A DNA stretch of 64,000 bases from Qipengyuania qiaonensis. GTDB taxonomy: Bacteria > Pseudomonadota > Alphaproteobacteria > Sphingomonadales > Sphingomonadaceae. The notes under the pieces were generated by a model. The model was not told where the DNA came from, did no database searches, and saw only the letters and a program-made list of their open reading frames with translations. This document shows positions 17,086 to 25,569 of this stretch, in pieces. The DNA lies in assembly GCF_019711515.1 (NCBI RefSeq), contig NZ_JAIGNO010000003.1, forward strand, positions 124,001 to 188,000. Reading direction: 5' to 3'. Both the position numbers and the translations under genes were made by a program. Every line of letters begins with the position of its first letter. Position 1 is the first letter of the stretch.

Positions 17086-18336
17086 ATGGTGACCATGCGC
17101 ACCTATGTCTTCGTGCATCTGCCCGAAGGCCCGGTCCCGGCTGGCCTGCTGACCATGACCGACGAGCCGCGCAACCGGTTCGCGACCTTCGCCTATGGCA
17201 GGCGCTATCTCGAGCGTCCCGATCGTCTGGCGGTGGATCCCGTCGCCCTGCCACTTCCCGAGGCAGGGACCAGCGTGACCTATCGCACGGAAGAGGGTTT
17301 CGCCGTCTTCAACGGCATTCGCGATGCCGCGCCGGACGGCTGGGGGCAGTACCTCATGTATAAGGCCATGGGTGACCGGACGCCGAGCGAGATCGACCTG
17401 ATCCTTGCTTCAGGAGAACACCGGGTCGGGTGCCTCGCCTTTGGTCCCACGCCCGAACGCCCGCAGCGCATCACACCATGGGGCGAAGGCGCGGCGCCGG
17501 GTGAGCATTTCACGCTGGGCGAACTGGCCGAAGCGGCCGAGCGCGCGCAGCATGTCGAGGAGCTGGACGAGAACCTGCGCCGCCTGCTGACCGCGGGATC
17601 GTCGCTCGGCGGCGCGCGCCCCAAGGCGGCAACCGAAATCGCCGACCAGTCGTGGATTGCCAAGTTCGAGGCGCGCAATGACAGCTTTCCCGAATGCCGG
17701 GTCGAGTATGCGACGATGCGGCTCGCTGCCGAATGCGGTCTCAATGTTCCGGCGCTGGGTCTCAGGCGGGTGCTTGAACGCGACATCTATCTGATCGAGC
17801 GCTTTGACCGCGTCCATCATGGCAACTGGATGGAGCGGCGCCATTTCGCGTCCGGCCTGACCATGCTCGGCGCGCACGAGAGCGAGGTAAGCCGTTACAG
17901 CTATGCCGACCTGGCGGGCGCTCTGCGCCAGCTTGGGACCGAGGTGCGCGCCGATCTCCACGAATTGTTCCGGCGCATGGTGTTCAACATCCTCGTCACC
18001 AATGACGATGATCACCTGCGCAACCACGGCTTCCTGTTTGACGGCAAGGGCTGGCGCCTGTCGCCGCTCTACGATGTGGTCCCCAAGCCGCAGGTCGGTC
18101 TCGATCGGCGGCTCGTCCTGGGTGTTGGCCCGCAGGGGCGCAACGCGACGCTTGAGAACGCTTTGGCCGGTGCCGCCGTCTTCGATCTTGGCGAAGAGGC
18201 GGCGGCCAAGATGATCGCTCAGATGCGGAAGATCGTCGCCGCGCGCTGGGAGCAGCTGTTCGAAGGGGCGGGGCTTGGCCGGGCCGATCGGGGACGCTTC
18301 GCGACCTGTTTCCGTCTGGCGATCGATCAGGAGTGA
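17086..18336 (+). CDS. HipA-type serine/threonine kinase toxin
   Basis: A 416-residue HipA-domain protein. The N-terminal HipA region (1-140) is followed by a Gly-rich loop GSSLGGARPK (171-180), Lys193 in IAKFEA, the catalytic NDDDHLRNHGF (306-316) and the metal-binding Asp330 in LSPLYDVVP. E. coli HipA phosphorylates glutamyl-tRNA synthetase and causes growth arrest; relatives use other targets, and the Gly-loop here differs from E. coli HipA. Translationally close to the HipB-like gene. Probably a stability or defence module of the accessory region. Confidence 0.9.
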   Translation: MVTMRTYVFVHLPEGPVPAGLLTMTDEPRNRFATFAYGRRYLERPDRLAVDPVALPLPEAGTSVTYRTEEGFAVFNGIRDAAPDGWGQYLMYKAMGDRTPSEIDLILASGEHRVGCLAFGPTPERPQRITPWGEGAAPGEHFTLGELAEAAERAQHVEELDENLRRLLTAGSSLGGARPKAATEIADQSWIAKFEARNDSFPECRVEYATMRLAAECGLNVPALGLRRVLERDIYLIERFDRVHHGNWMERRHFASGLTMLGAHESEVSRYSYADLAGALRQLGTEVRADLHELFRRMVFNILVTNDDDHLRNHGFLFDGKGWRLSPLYDVVPKPQVGLDRRLVLGVGPQGRNATLENALAGAAVFDLGEEAAAKMIAQMRKIVAARWEQLFEGAGLGRADRGRFATCFRLAIDQE

Positions 18337-18599
18337 GCCGAACGCTTCTTGCTGCGCCCATGCCGAGAGAATCGGGACATGTTCCACCGAAGTGTGACCG
18401 GTTCTGGGCCGTTTCCCTCCAGATTGTTTCTGGATACCCGACCGCGAACCTGTCATAAATTTAGGCAACGTTTGTCCCAGCCGCAGGCCTTTCAAGCCTC
18501 AATGTAAGGGTGATCCTCTCAAGGATGCTTCACGCCCGAAGACTAACGGCACCTGTTCGCGGTCCGTGTGGTGGGAAGAGACAGTTGCCCGTTAGCTCT

Positions 18600-19658
18600 T
18601 CAGCGACCACGCGGCATTGTACCCAGCCTTCTCGCAAGCCAGTTTCCGACGAGCTCGGTGACGACCGGCATTGTGCCATCCTTTGGTGCGGTTCCAGAGC
18701 TCGGCATCGGTGTTGCACGCTGCAATTCGTGGGTCATGCCAGGAATCGCGACAACGATCGCATCGGGGTTCCCCTGCAAGGCCACCGTCGCCGCTTCGAT
18801 GCTGAGGTAGGGAGCGATGACTTCATCTTTCGACCCGTAGATGGCGAGCGTCGGCATACGCAGCCGTTCGAGAGCACGGTCGGATGCGACATCGTACATC
18901 GAAAGCACAACCTCGTCATCCAAGGCCGCAACGAAATTCTCCGCCTGATCTTGCGGGAAGCCGACCTCTGCGAATGCATCTACAACCGCTTTTCTCAGAT
19001 TCGCTGTTTCACTTTCGTCGGCAACCTCGCTGCGAGCGTTCATCCAGGCTGCAACCGCCGCAGTCACTCGATTGATCTGCTCACTGGTCTTCCCGGCGTT
19101 CGTGAGATGGCCGCGCAGGATACCGAGAAACAACTCGCCGCGTGGCCCAACCGGGCCGGAGAGCATGACCACCGCAGCGATCGCCGGATCTTCCGACGCA
19201 ACCAGCGGCGCGGCGACGGCACCCTGGCTAATGCCCATCAGAGCGATGCGTTCGTGATCAATGTCTGCTCGCGTGCGCAGGAACGCGACGGCAGCGGCCA
19301 CATCGCGCTGCATGGCGGGAATGGTGTCGACGAAGGTGCCGGTCGATTGCCCCAGTCCGCGCTTGTCGTACATCAGCGTAGCGAAGCCCGCTGCGTGGAG
19401 GGTGGCGCGCATGTTTTCCCAACCTCCGCGAGTCCAAGGTCCGGTGCCCGAAATGATGACGACCACAGGAAGAAGGCGCTCGTCGGTCGAAGGCGGCCTT
19501 TCGAGGGTGGCAGCGATCACCGTGTCGGGATCGGACGGATAGCGAACCTCTTCGCTTAGCGGAACTTCGCTGACCTGTTGAGCGGTTGCGACCGAAGACA
19601 TGGCCGAAGCAAGCAATATCAAGAACGCCGCCAAGGCCCGGCACAACTTCACATGCAT
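18600..19658 (-). CDS. Exported alpha/beta hydrolase
   Basis: A 352-residue protein with a signal peptide (residues 1-26, ending ATA-QQ). Alpha/beta hydrolase features: the oxyanion strand VVVIISGTGPWTRGG (65-79), the nucleophile elbow G-I-S-Q-G (142-146, Ser144), an Asp in YGSKDEVI and a His in GMTHELQ near the C-terminus. GAAGGA is five bases before the ATG. Substrate unknown; carboxylesterase or acyl-hydrolase activity is the family expectation. It faces the HipA gene convergently across 263 bp in which I see no gene. Confidence 0.85.
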   Translation of the reverse strand: MHVKLCRALAAFLILLASAMSSVATAQQVSEVPLSEEVRYPSDPDTVIAATLERPPSTDERLLPVVVIISGTGPWTRGGWENMRATLHAAGFATLMYDKRGLGQSTGTFVDTIPAMQRDVAAAVAFLRTRADIDHERIALMGISQGAVAAPLVASEDPAIAAVVMLSGPVGPRGELFLGILRGHLTNAGKTSEQINRVTAAVAAWMNARSEVADESETANLRKAVVDAFAEVGFPQDQAENFVAALDDEVVLSMYDVASDRALERLRMPTLAIYGSKDEVIAPYLSIEAATVALQGNPDAIVVAIPGMTHELQRATPMPSSGTAPKDGTMPVVTELVGNWLARRLGTMPRGR

Positions 19659-19840
19659 GGCGTCCTTCTCCGTCGATGTAGGGTGTCGTTTGTCTTGCAG
19701 TAAGGCTGGCAGCTTAGCACTAAGAAAGGCGGCTCAAAAGCAGCCAGTCTGCTGCCCGCCCCGGATCGCACGTTTGTCGATTCTAAGTATGCCCGGAAAC
19801 CTGTTTCCTGATCCGAAAGAACCGCGAGCTGCAGTATGTG

Positions 19841-19890
19841 GGCCGACAGCGGACTGTCGGCCTTCGAAGGGTCTGCCTATGCAAGCAGAC
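19841..19890. other. Two adjacent hairpins upstream of the Rrf2 gene
   Basis: GGCCGACAG-CGGA-CTGTCGGCC (19841-19862) is a perfect 9-bp stem with a 4-base loop, and GTCTGC ... GCAGAC (19871-19890) is a second 6-bp stem. Neither is followed by a T-run. They could be leader-RNA structures or protein sites in the 282-bp region between the hydrolase and the Rrf2 gene; nothing else is seen there. Confidence 0.3.
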
Positions 19891-19940
19891 ACTTTACCGG
19901 GCTACTCGCGCGCCAATAGAGTTTGGTTTAGGGTCGTTTC

Positions 19941-20399
19941 ATGCTCTCGCAGAAAGCCCGCTACGCCATCCGTGCAATCCAGCACCTTGCCGACCGTCAT
20001 GGAGAAGGCGCAGTGCCGCTCTCGGAGATCGCAGCGCGGCAGAAAATCCCGGCGAAGTTCCTGACGACGATCCTCTCCGAGCTAGGACGCGCGGGAGTCG
20101 TGGGATCGCAACGCGGGCGCGACGGCGGGTACTGGCTCGCCGTCGCGCCCTCTAAACTTACCTATGGCGATCTGGTGCGGATGATGCGTGGATCGCTCGC
20201 GCTGGTGCCTTGCGCCAGTCGGAACGCGCACGAGCGCTGTACGAACTGCATTGCCGAAGATGAGTGCCGCCTGCGCGCGCTCATGCTGATGGTGCGCGAC
20301 CAGACCGCCGAATTGCTTGACTCGATCCGCTTGTCTGACCCTGTAGAGCCGCTTCCTTCGTTCGATGAAATGGTTCCCGAGCAATCACACGGTGCCTAA
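19941..20399 (+). CDS. Rrf2-family regulator with cluster-type cysteines
   Basis: A 152-residue winged-helix regulator: MLSQKARYAIRAIQHLA at the start, an HTH to GVVGSQRGRDGGY (52-64), and four cysteines C91, C100, C103, C109 in the C-terminal part. Rrf2 proteins such as IscR, NsrR and CymR sense Fe-S clusters, nitric oxide or cysteine status. The extra cysteines suggest cluster binding. A strong inverted repeat lies just downstream, in front of the yezD-type gene, and the neighbours point to sulfur supply as the regulated process. Confidence 0.88.
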   Translation: MLSQKARYAIRAIQHLADRHGEGAVPLSEIAARQKIPAKFLTTILSELGRAGVVGSQRGRDGGYWLAVAPSKLTYGDLVRMMRGSLALVPCASRNAHERCTNCIAEDECRLRALMLMVRDQTAELLDSIRLSDPVEPLPSFDEMVPEQSHGA

Positions 20400-20424
20400 A
20401 ATTCGAACGCTTTGTCGCATGCTA

Positions 20425-20451
20425 TATTGTCAACTGATTTAGTTGAGAATA
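20425..20451. promoter_or_regulatory. Rrf2-type operator upstream of the yezD gene
   Basis: TATTGTCAACT (20425-20435) and AGTTGAGAATA (20441-20451) form an inverted repeat with 10 of 11 arm positions matching and a 5-base spacer. The AT-rich ends and TCAACT/AGTTGA core resemble sites of IscR/CymR-type Rrf2 proteins. It lies 25 bp after the Rrf2 stop and 46 bp before the small downstream gene, so it probably controls the yezD-TonB receptor unit. Confidence 0.65.
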
Positions 20452-20497
20452 GATCGTTGTGCGTGGAGCCGTGATTCGGCAACATGGAGACAAGTGA

Positions 20498-20665
20498 ATG
20501 GCTAGCTTGAATGAAAAAGTTACCGAACTGGTGCCCAACCTCTCAGAACCTCTTCTCCAGGTAGCGGCGGCCATCGACACGCTGCGGTTCGGCGTAATCC
20601 AGCTGACGGTGCACGAAGGCAAGCTCGTGCAGCTCGAGATCACGGAGAAGCGCCGCTTCACCTGA
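20498..20665 (+). CDS. YezD-family small protein (DUF2292)
   Basis: A 55-residue protein, found by direct reading. It begins MASLNEKVTEL, and residues 25-52 (AIDTLRFGVIQLTVHEGK then VQLEITEK) match the compact beta-strand signature of YezD/DUF2292 proteins. GGAGA is 8 bases upstream of the ATG. In other bacteria this family often sits beside sulfur assimilation genes, and here it lies directly under an Rrf2 operator and before a TonB receptor and a TauE/SafE exporter. Molecular function unknown. Confidence 0.8.
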   Translation: MASLNEKVTELVPNLSEPLLQVAAAIDTLRFGVIQLTVHEGKLVQLEITEKRRFT

Positions 20666-20741
20666 CTTACGCCAACCTCAAACCACCCCGAACAAGCAGA
20701 CCGGACCACCGGATGCGGCTCGACCCTTCGAAAGCGAGACC

Positions 20742-23213
20742 ATGCATCCGAGATTTCTTATCCGCGCGGCAGCGCTGTTGTCGTGCGCCGCTCCCGTTCT
20801 ACCAGCTAATGCGCAGGAGGCCAGCTCCAACGAACCAGACCTCTCCGGGAGCGAGCAGGATGAGGCACAGTCGCCTTCTTCCATCGGCACCGGCGCGGTA
20901 GATGACGGCACGATCGTCGTCACCGCCCGGCGGCGGCAGGAAAGTTCGCAGGATGTGCCGATCGCGGTGTCGGTGGTGGGCGGCGAGCATATCGACGCGA
21001 CCGGCAGCTTCAATGTCGGACGGCTGCAACAACTGACCCCGACGCTGCAATTCTATAGCTCCAACCCGCGCAACACCGCAGTCAACATACGCGGCATCGG
21101 CGTGCCCTTCGGCCTGACCAACGACGGGATCGAGCAGGGCGTCGGCATCTATGTCGACGATGTCTACTATTCGCGTGTCGCCTCTGCGACGTTCGACTTT
21201 CTAGACGTGGCTCAGATCGAAGTGCTCCGCGGGCCGCAGGGCACGCTTTACGGCAAGAACACGACGGCAGGTGCGATCAACATTACAACTCGGCAGCCGA
21301 CCTTCACGCCTGAAGGCAGCGTCGAGATGTCGCTCGGCAATCTCGACTTCCGCCAGGTCAAGGCAGCGCTCTCCGGACCGTTGAGCGACACGGTCGCAGC
21401 GCGCTTGGCGCTTTCTTACACCGACCGCGCGGGCACGCTGTTCAACGCGGCGACGGGCGAGGATATTAACGAGCAGAACAATTTCGGGGCGCGCGGCCAG
21501 CTGCTGTGGGAGCCGAGTGACGCGTTCGATGTCACTCTTGCGCTCGACTGGAGCCGTCAGAACCCGCTGTGCTGCGGCACGGTCTACGTCGGTACCGGCG
21601 CCACCCAGCGCCCGCTGGAGCGCCAGTTCGCCGCGCTCGCCGCTGTGCAGGGCTATGCCGTCCCTAGCGCCGACCCGTTCGACCGCATTGCCGATCTCGA
21701 CGCGCCGCTGAGCGCGGTGAACGAGCTTGGCGGAGCGGCGCTCAAGGTGAACTGGCAGCTCGGCCCCGGAACGCTCACGTCTATCACAGCGTGGCGCTTC
21801 TGGGACTGGCTACCCGCCAACGATCGCGACTTCCTCGGCCTACCGATCACCACGCTCTCACAGAACCCCTCGCGGCAGGACCAGTGGACGCAGGAATTTC
21901 GCTACAGCGCCGATCTCGGCCAGGTCGATTTCGTCTTGGGCGCGTTCGGCTACTATCAGGAAATCCGCACCCAAGGCTCGCAGGCGCAGGGACCGGCGGC
22001 GAGCCGGTGGCTGATCAATCCGGCCAACCCGCTTAGCGGCGATCCCTCCTTGCTGAACGGCCTGACCGCCACCAACGACATTCGCCTCGACAATGTCAGT
22101 GCCGCGCTGTTCGGTCAGCTGAGCTGGCGCGTCACCGACCGGCTGACGCTGCAGCCGGGCATCCGCGTCAATTACGACAGAAAGGATGGCCTTTACGCTT
22201 CTGTCGTCACCAATGGGAACGGGCAGCCCGTCACGTTTGCCAGCATCGATCCGCGCATCGTGGCGCAACGCGCCGTGCTGGCCCCGCAAAGCTTCGAGAC
22301 GACCTTCAGCGACTGGAATCTGAGCTATGATTTCACCGCCAGCTACGCGCTGGCACCCGACATCCTGGCCTATGCGACCTATGCGAAGAGCTTCAAGTCG
22401 GGCGGCATCAACCTCAACGGCGTGCCGTCGGACGCGCAGGGCAATCCGATCCTGGCGGCGGCGAACGTGGCGCCGGAATCGGTCGATCATTTCGAGGCCG
22501 GCATCAAGGCGCAGTTCCTCGATCGGCGGCTGACGGCCAACCTCGCCGCATTCCGCACGGAAATCGAGGATTACCAGGCGCTGGTGACTAACGGGCAGCT
22601 GGGCGTGCTGCGTGGCTATCTCGCCAATGCCGAAAAGGTTCGCAGTCAGGGGATCGAACTCGACCTGTCGTGGCGACCCAGCGCGCGTTTCAACCTCTAT
22701 TTCAACGGCGCCTACACCGATGCCGAGTACGCCAGCTTCACCGATGCGCCTTGTCCGCCCGAGCTTTCCGGCGGTGCCTCAGCGCAACCCGGCCAGACGC
22801 CCAGCGCACCGGGAGCGCCCGGAGGGATCAGCCCTGCCAACTGCGACATCTCGGGCCAGCGGCTCCCCGGCATTTCCGAATGGGCGTTCTCCTACGGTGC
22901 GGAGTACAATCATCCGGCGGTGATCTTCGGTGCGAGCGGCGAGGTCTACCTCGGCTATGACGGTTCGTATCGCTCGGGCTTCTCGTCCAACCCCTCACCA
23001 TCGATCTACACCAATGTGGACGGTTATTCGCTCAGCAATTTTCGCCTCGGCTTTCGCAGCGACAGCGGGTTCAACCTCTTCGCCTGGGCGCGCAACGCGT
23101 TCGACGAAGAGTATTTCGAGCAATTGCAGGTCCCCAGCGGCAACACCGGGCTGATCGTCGGCAATCCCGGCGATCCGGCCACCTATGGCGTCACGGCAGC
23201 CTACAGATTCTGA
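20742..23213 (+). CDS. TonB-dependent outer-membrane receptor
   Basis: An 823-residue outer-membrane receptor. Signal peptide 1-24 (ending PANA-QE); plug domain about 55-170 with DGTIVVTARRR, the NIRGIGVPFG turn and VLRGPQGTLYGKNTTAGAIN; a 22-strand barrel follows, ending in the typical aromatic C-terminus AAYRF. It imports a bulky or scarce substrate using proton motive force through TonB-ExbBD. The position between a yezD-type gene and a TauE/SafE transporter suggests a sulfur-containing ligand, which is an inference only. A Cys pair (NPLCCGT) in an extracellular region is unusual. Confidence 0.9.
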   Translation: MHPRFLIRAAALLSCAAPVLPANAQEASSNEPDLSGSEQDEAQSPSSIGTGAVDDGTIVVTARRRQESSQDVPIAVSVVGGEHIDATGSFNVGRLQQLTPTLQFYSSNPRNTAVNIRGIGVPFGLTNDGIEQGVGIYVDDVYYSRVASATFDFLDVAQIEVLRGPQGTLYGKNTTAGAINITTRQPTFTPEGSVEMSLGNLDFRQVKAALSGPLSDTVAARLALSYTDRAGTLFNAATGEDINEQNNFGARGQLLWEPSDAFDVTLALDWSRQNPLCCGTVYVGTGATQRPLERQFAALAAVQGYAVPSADPFDRIADLDAPLSAVNELGGAALKVNWQLGPGTLTSITAWRFWDWLPANDRDFLGLPITTLSQNPSRQDQWTQEFRYSADLGQVDFVLGAFGYYQEIRTQGSQAQGPAASRWLINPANPLSGDPSLLNGLTATNDIRLDNVSAALFGQLSWRVTDRLTLQPGIRVNYDRKDGLYASVVTNGNGQPVTFASIDPRIVAQRAVLAPQSFETTFSDWNLSYDFTASYALAPDILAYATYAKSFKSGGINLNGVPSDAQGNPILAAANVAPESVDHFEAGIKAQFLDRRLTANLAAFRTEIEDYQALVTNGQLGVLRGYLANAEKVRSQGIELDLSWRPSARFNLYFNGAYTDAEYASFTDAPCPPELSGGASAQPGQTPSAPGAPGGISPANCDISGQRLPGISEWAFSYGAEYNHPAVIFGASGEVYLGYDGSYRSGFSSNPSPSIYTNVDGYSLSNFRLGFRSDSGFNLFAWARNAFDEEYFEQLQVPSGNTGLIVGNPGDPATYGVTAAYRF

Positions 23214-23240
23214 TGCCTATCTCAGACGGAGCTTGAACGC

Positions 23241-24032
23241 ATGTTCGACGTATCGACCGTACCGTTGCTCGAGATCGGCGATCTCACGCTCGCCGACATC
23301 CTGCCGTTCCTGCTAATCGGCTTCGCGGCACAGTTGATCGACGGCGCGCTCGGCATGGCCTTCGGGGTCATCTCGCAGACCCTCCTGGTGAGCGTCGGTG
23401 TCCCACCCGCAGCGGCCTCCGCCAGCGTGCATCTGGTCGAGGTGTTCACGACCGGCGCTTCGGGGACCAGCCACATCGTCCAGCGCAATGTCGATTGGAG
23501 CCTCTTCAAGCGGCTCGTCCCGTTTGGCATCGCAGGCGGCGTTGCAGGGGCGTATCTGTTGTCAAACATTGACGCATCGGTCGCGCGGCCATTCGTCATG
23601 GCATATTTGGCCATCATCGGGTTGCTGCTGCTATATCGCGCAATCAAGCTGTCCAAGCCGCGCTTCGAAGACCCGAAAACCACCCGACCCCTGGCGCTGG
23701 TCGGTGGCTTTCTCGATGCAGCCGGTGGCGGAGGCTGGGGTCCAGTAGTGACCTCGAACCTGCTGATACAGGGCGGCGATCCGCGCCGGATCGTCGGCAC
23801 GGTCAACACAGCGGAGTTCCTCCTGGCGCTGTCGGTATCGATCGCCTTCATCGCTTCGCTCGGCCTCGCCGCCTTTACGGTGGCGACGGTCGGCCTGATC
23901 ATCGGCGGCGTGATCGCCGCGCCGCTCGGCGCGATGCTTGTGAAGCGGGTAAGGCCGCGCCTCCTGCTCGGCGCTGTGGCAGTAATACTGATCGCCACAA
24001 GCACCTATTCGATCGTGCAAGCCTTTGGTTGA
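23241..24032 (+). CDS. TauE/SafE (TSUP) family permease
   Basis: A 263-residue inner-membrane protein with about eight hydrophobic segments and the two TSUP repeats: LIGFAAQLIDGALGMAFG (25-42) and LVGGFLDAAGGGGWGP (153-168). Family members export sulfite, sulfoacetate or related organosulfur anions, or import thiosulfate. It follows the TonB receptor by 27 bases and precedes a chromate-type transporter, consistent with sulfur-oxyanion handling. Confidence 0.9.
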   Translation: MFDVSTVPLLEIGDLTLADILPFLLIGFAAQLIDGALGMAFGVISQTLLVSVGVPPAAASASVHLVEVFTTGASGTSHIVQRNVDWSLFKRLVPFGIAGGVAGAYLLSNIDASVARPFVMAYLAIIGLLLLYRAIKLSKPRFEDPKTTRPLALVGGFLDAAGGGGWGPVVTSNLLIQGGDPRRIVGTVNTAEFLLALSVSIAFIASLGLAAFTVATVGLIIGGVIAAPLGAMLVKRVRPRLLLGAVAVILIATSTYSIVQAFG

Positions 24033-24172
24033 GGTGCACACGCGAAGTGGCTTGCCGGTTTCCAGAAAATGCGCGAATACCGCGCTGCGGGCCCATTCGG
24101 CGGACGCCCGCTGAGACGGTTTTCGTCCAAGTCCGCTCCTGCGCCGCTCCGTGCGGCATGGAGTGATATGCG

Positions 24173-25369
24173 ATGGACGAACTGCCACCCGCGCCGCCTG
24201 CAATTGGGCTCGGCGCCCTCTTTCTGAAATTCCTTCGGTTTGGCTGCCTCGCGTTCGGCGGGCCGGTCGCGCAGATCGCGATGGTACGCGAGGCCCTGGT
24301 CGAAGACGAGCGCTGGATTTCGCGAGAACGGTTCAATCGCTTGCTCGCTGTGATGCAGGTCCTGCCCGGTCCCGAGGCGCACGAGCTGTGCGTTCATATG
24401 GGGATGATCGCGCGCGGCCGGATCGGTGGGCTGCTGGCAGGGATGGGCTTCATGCTGCCCGGCTTCGGGCTGATGATGGTTTGCGGCTGGGCCTACGCCT
24501 CCTTCATCGCCGGCCAGTCCGACTGGGTCGGTGTGTTGCTGGGCGTCCAGGCGGCGGTGTTGGCCATCATCCTGCGCGCGGTTTATCGTATCGGCGAGCA
24601 TGTGTTGACCAGCTCGCCCCTCATCGCAGCTTCCCTGGTGGCTCTGGCGGGCACAATCTTCGGCGTGCCGTTCTGGATCATCCTGCTCGGTGCGGCTATT
24701 GCATTCGCACTCTTCGAGCGATCCGGCATCGTGATCGGCGTCTTGATTGTCGCCATTGGCATCGGTTGGCTGGTCTGTGGAAGCCTGCCTTTCGCTTTTT
24801 CCGTCATCGCCGAACCCAAAGCGGCAACAGAAGCCGTAACGGTGGCCGCACTGTTCGTCGCAGGCCTCAAGGGCGGGCTGCTTACGTTCGGCGGGGCCTA
24901 TACCGCGATACCCTACGTGCGCGACGATACCGTCGGTCGCGGATGGATATCCGACGGCGCGTTTCTCGACGGAGTTGCCCTCGCGGGACTGCTGCCTGCA
25001 CCTCTCGTCATTTTCGCAACCTTTGTGGGATACATCGCAGGGGGATGGACTGGCGCGATCGCGATCACCGCCGGAATGTTCCTCCCGGCCTTTGCTTTTT
25101 CCATGATCTTCTTCGAACGCCTCGAGGCCATTGTCGGCAACGTGCAGCTGGAGCGCTTGCTCGACGGTGTGGCTGCCGCGGCAATCGGCATCATTGCGGG
25201 GACCTTCTTCGATTTGGCTGGAAACCTCTCGGAGCGAGCAACGAACCTGCCCGTGATCGCTACGATGTTCGTCGTCGCACTCGCCGCCTATTGGAAGCTA
25301 AAAGGCATATGGGGGCTTCCGGTGATTGTCGCCGCCGGGGCTATGAGTGGTTTCATTTTGCTCGGCTGA
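24173..25369 (+). CDS. chrA: Chromate transporter (CHR family, ChrA-like)
   Basis: A 398-residue two-domain CHR protein. Each half starts with the family signature: FLRFGCLAFGGPVAQIAMV (about 20-38) and LKGGLLTFGGAYTAIPYV (228-246), and the first half has a VMQVLPGPEAHELCVHMG stretch (60-78). Long-chain CHR proteins expel chromate, a structural mimic of sulfate, so its place after TauE/SafE is consistent with oxyanion balance. The preceding 140 bp hold no other gene. Confidence 0.88.
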   Translation: MDELPPAPPAIGLGALFLKFLRFGCLAFGGPVAQIAMVREALVEDERWISRERFNRLLAVMQVLPGPEAHELCVHMGMIARGRIGGLLAGMGFMLPGFGLMMVCGWAYASFIAGQSDWVGVLLGVQAAVLAIILRAVYRIGEHVLTSSPLIAASLVALAGTIFGVPFWIILLGAAIAFALFERSGIVIGVLIVAIGIGWLVCGSLPFAFSVIAEPKAATEAVTVAALFVAGLKGGLLTFGGAYTAIPYVRDDTVGRGWISDGAFLDGVALAGLLPAPLVIFATFVGYIAGGWTGAIAITAGMFLPAFAFSMIFFERLEAIVGNVQLERLLDGVAAAAIGIIAGTFFDLAGNLSERATNLPVIATMFVVALAAYWKLKGIWGLPVIVAAGAMSGFILLG

Positions 25370-25569
25370 GATTGGGCCGTATCCCGACAGTCTGCTATGG
25401 ACCCGCACACCGCGCGAAGCAGCCGCTCGCGCAGCAACTTAAGCGCAGCAATTTCACAAACGCGTAGGGTTTTGATCTCTTAGGTACACCGGGACTAGCT
25501 CTGCGGGCGCGGGGAGATCCGACATTAGCGTTTCCAGTCCGAGCACCAGTAAGATGGCGGCAACAGAAG

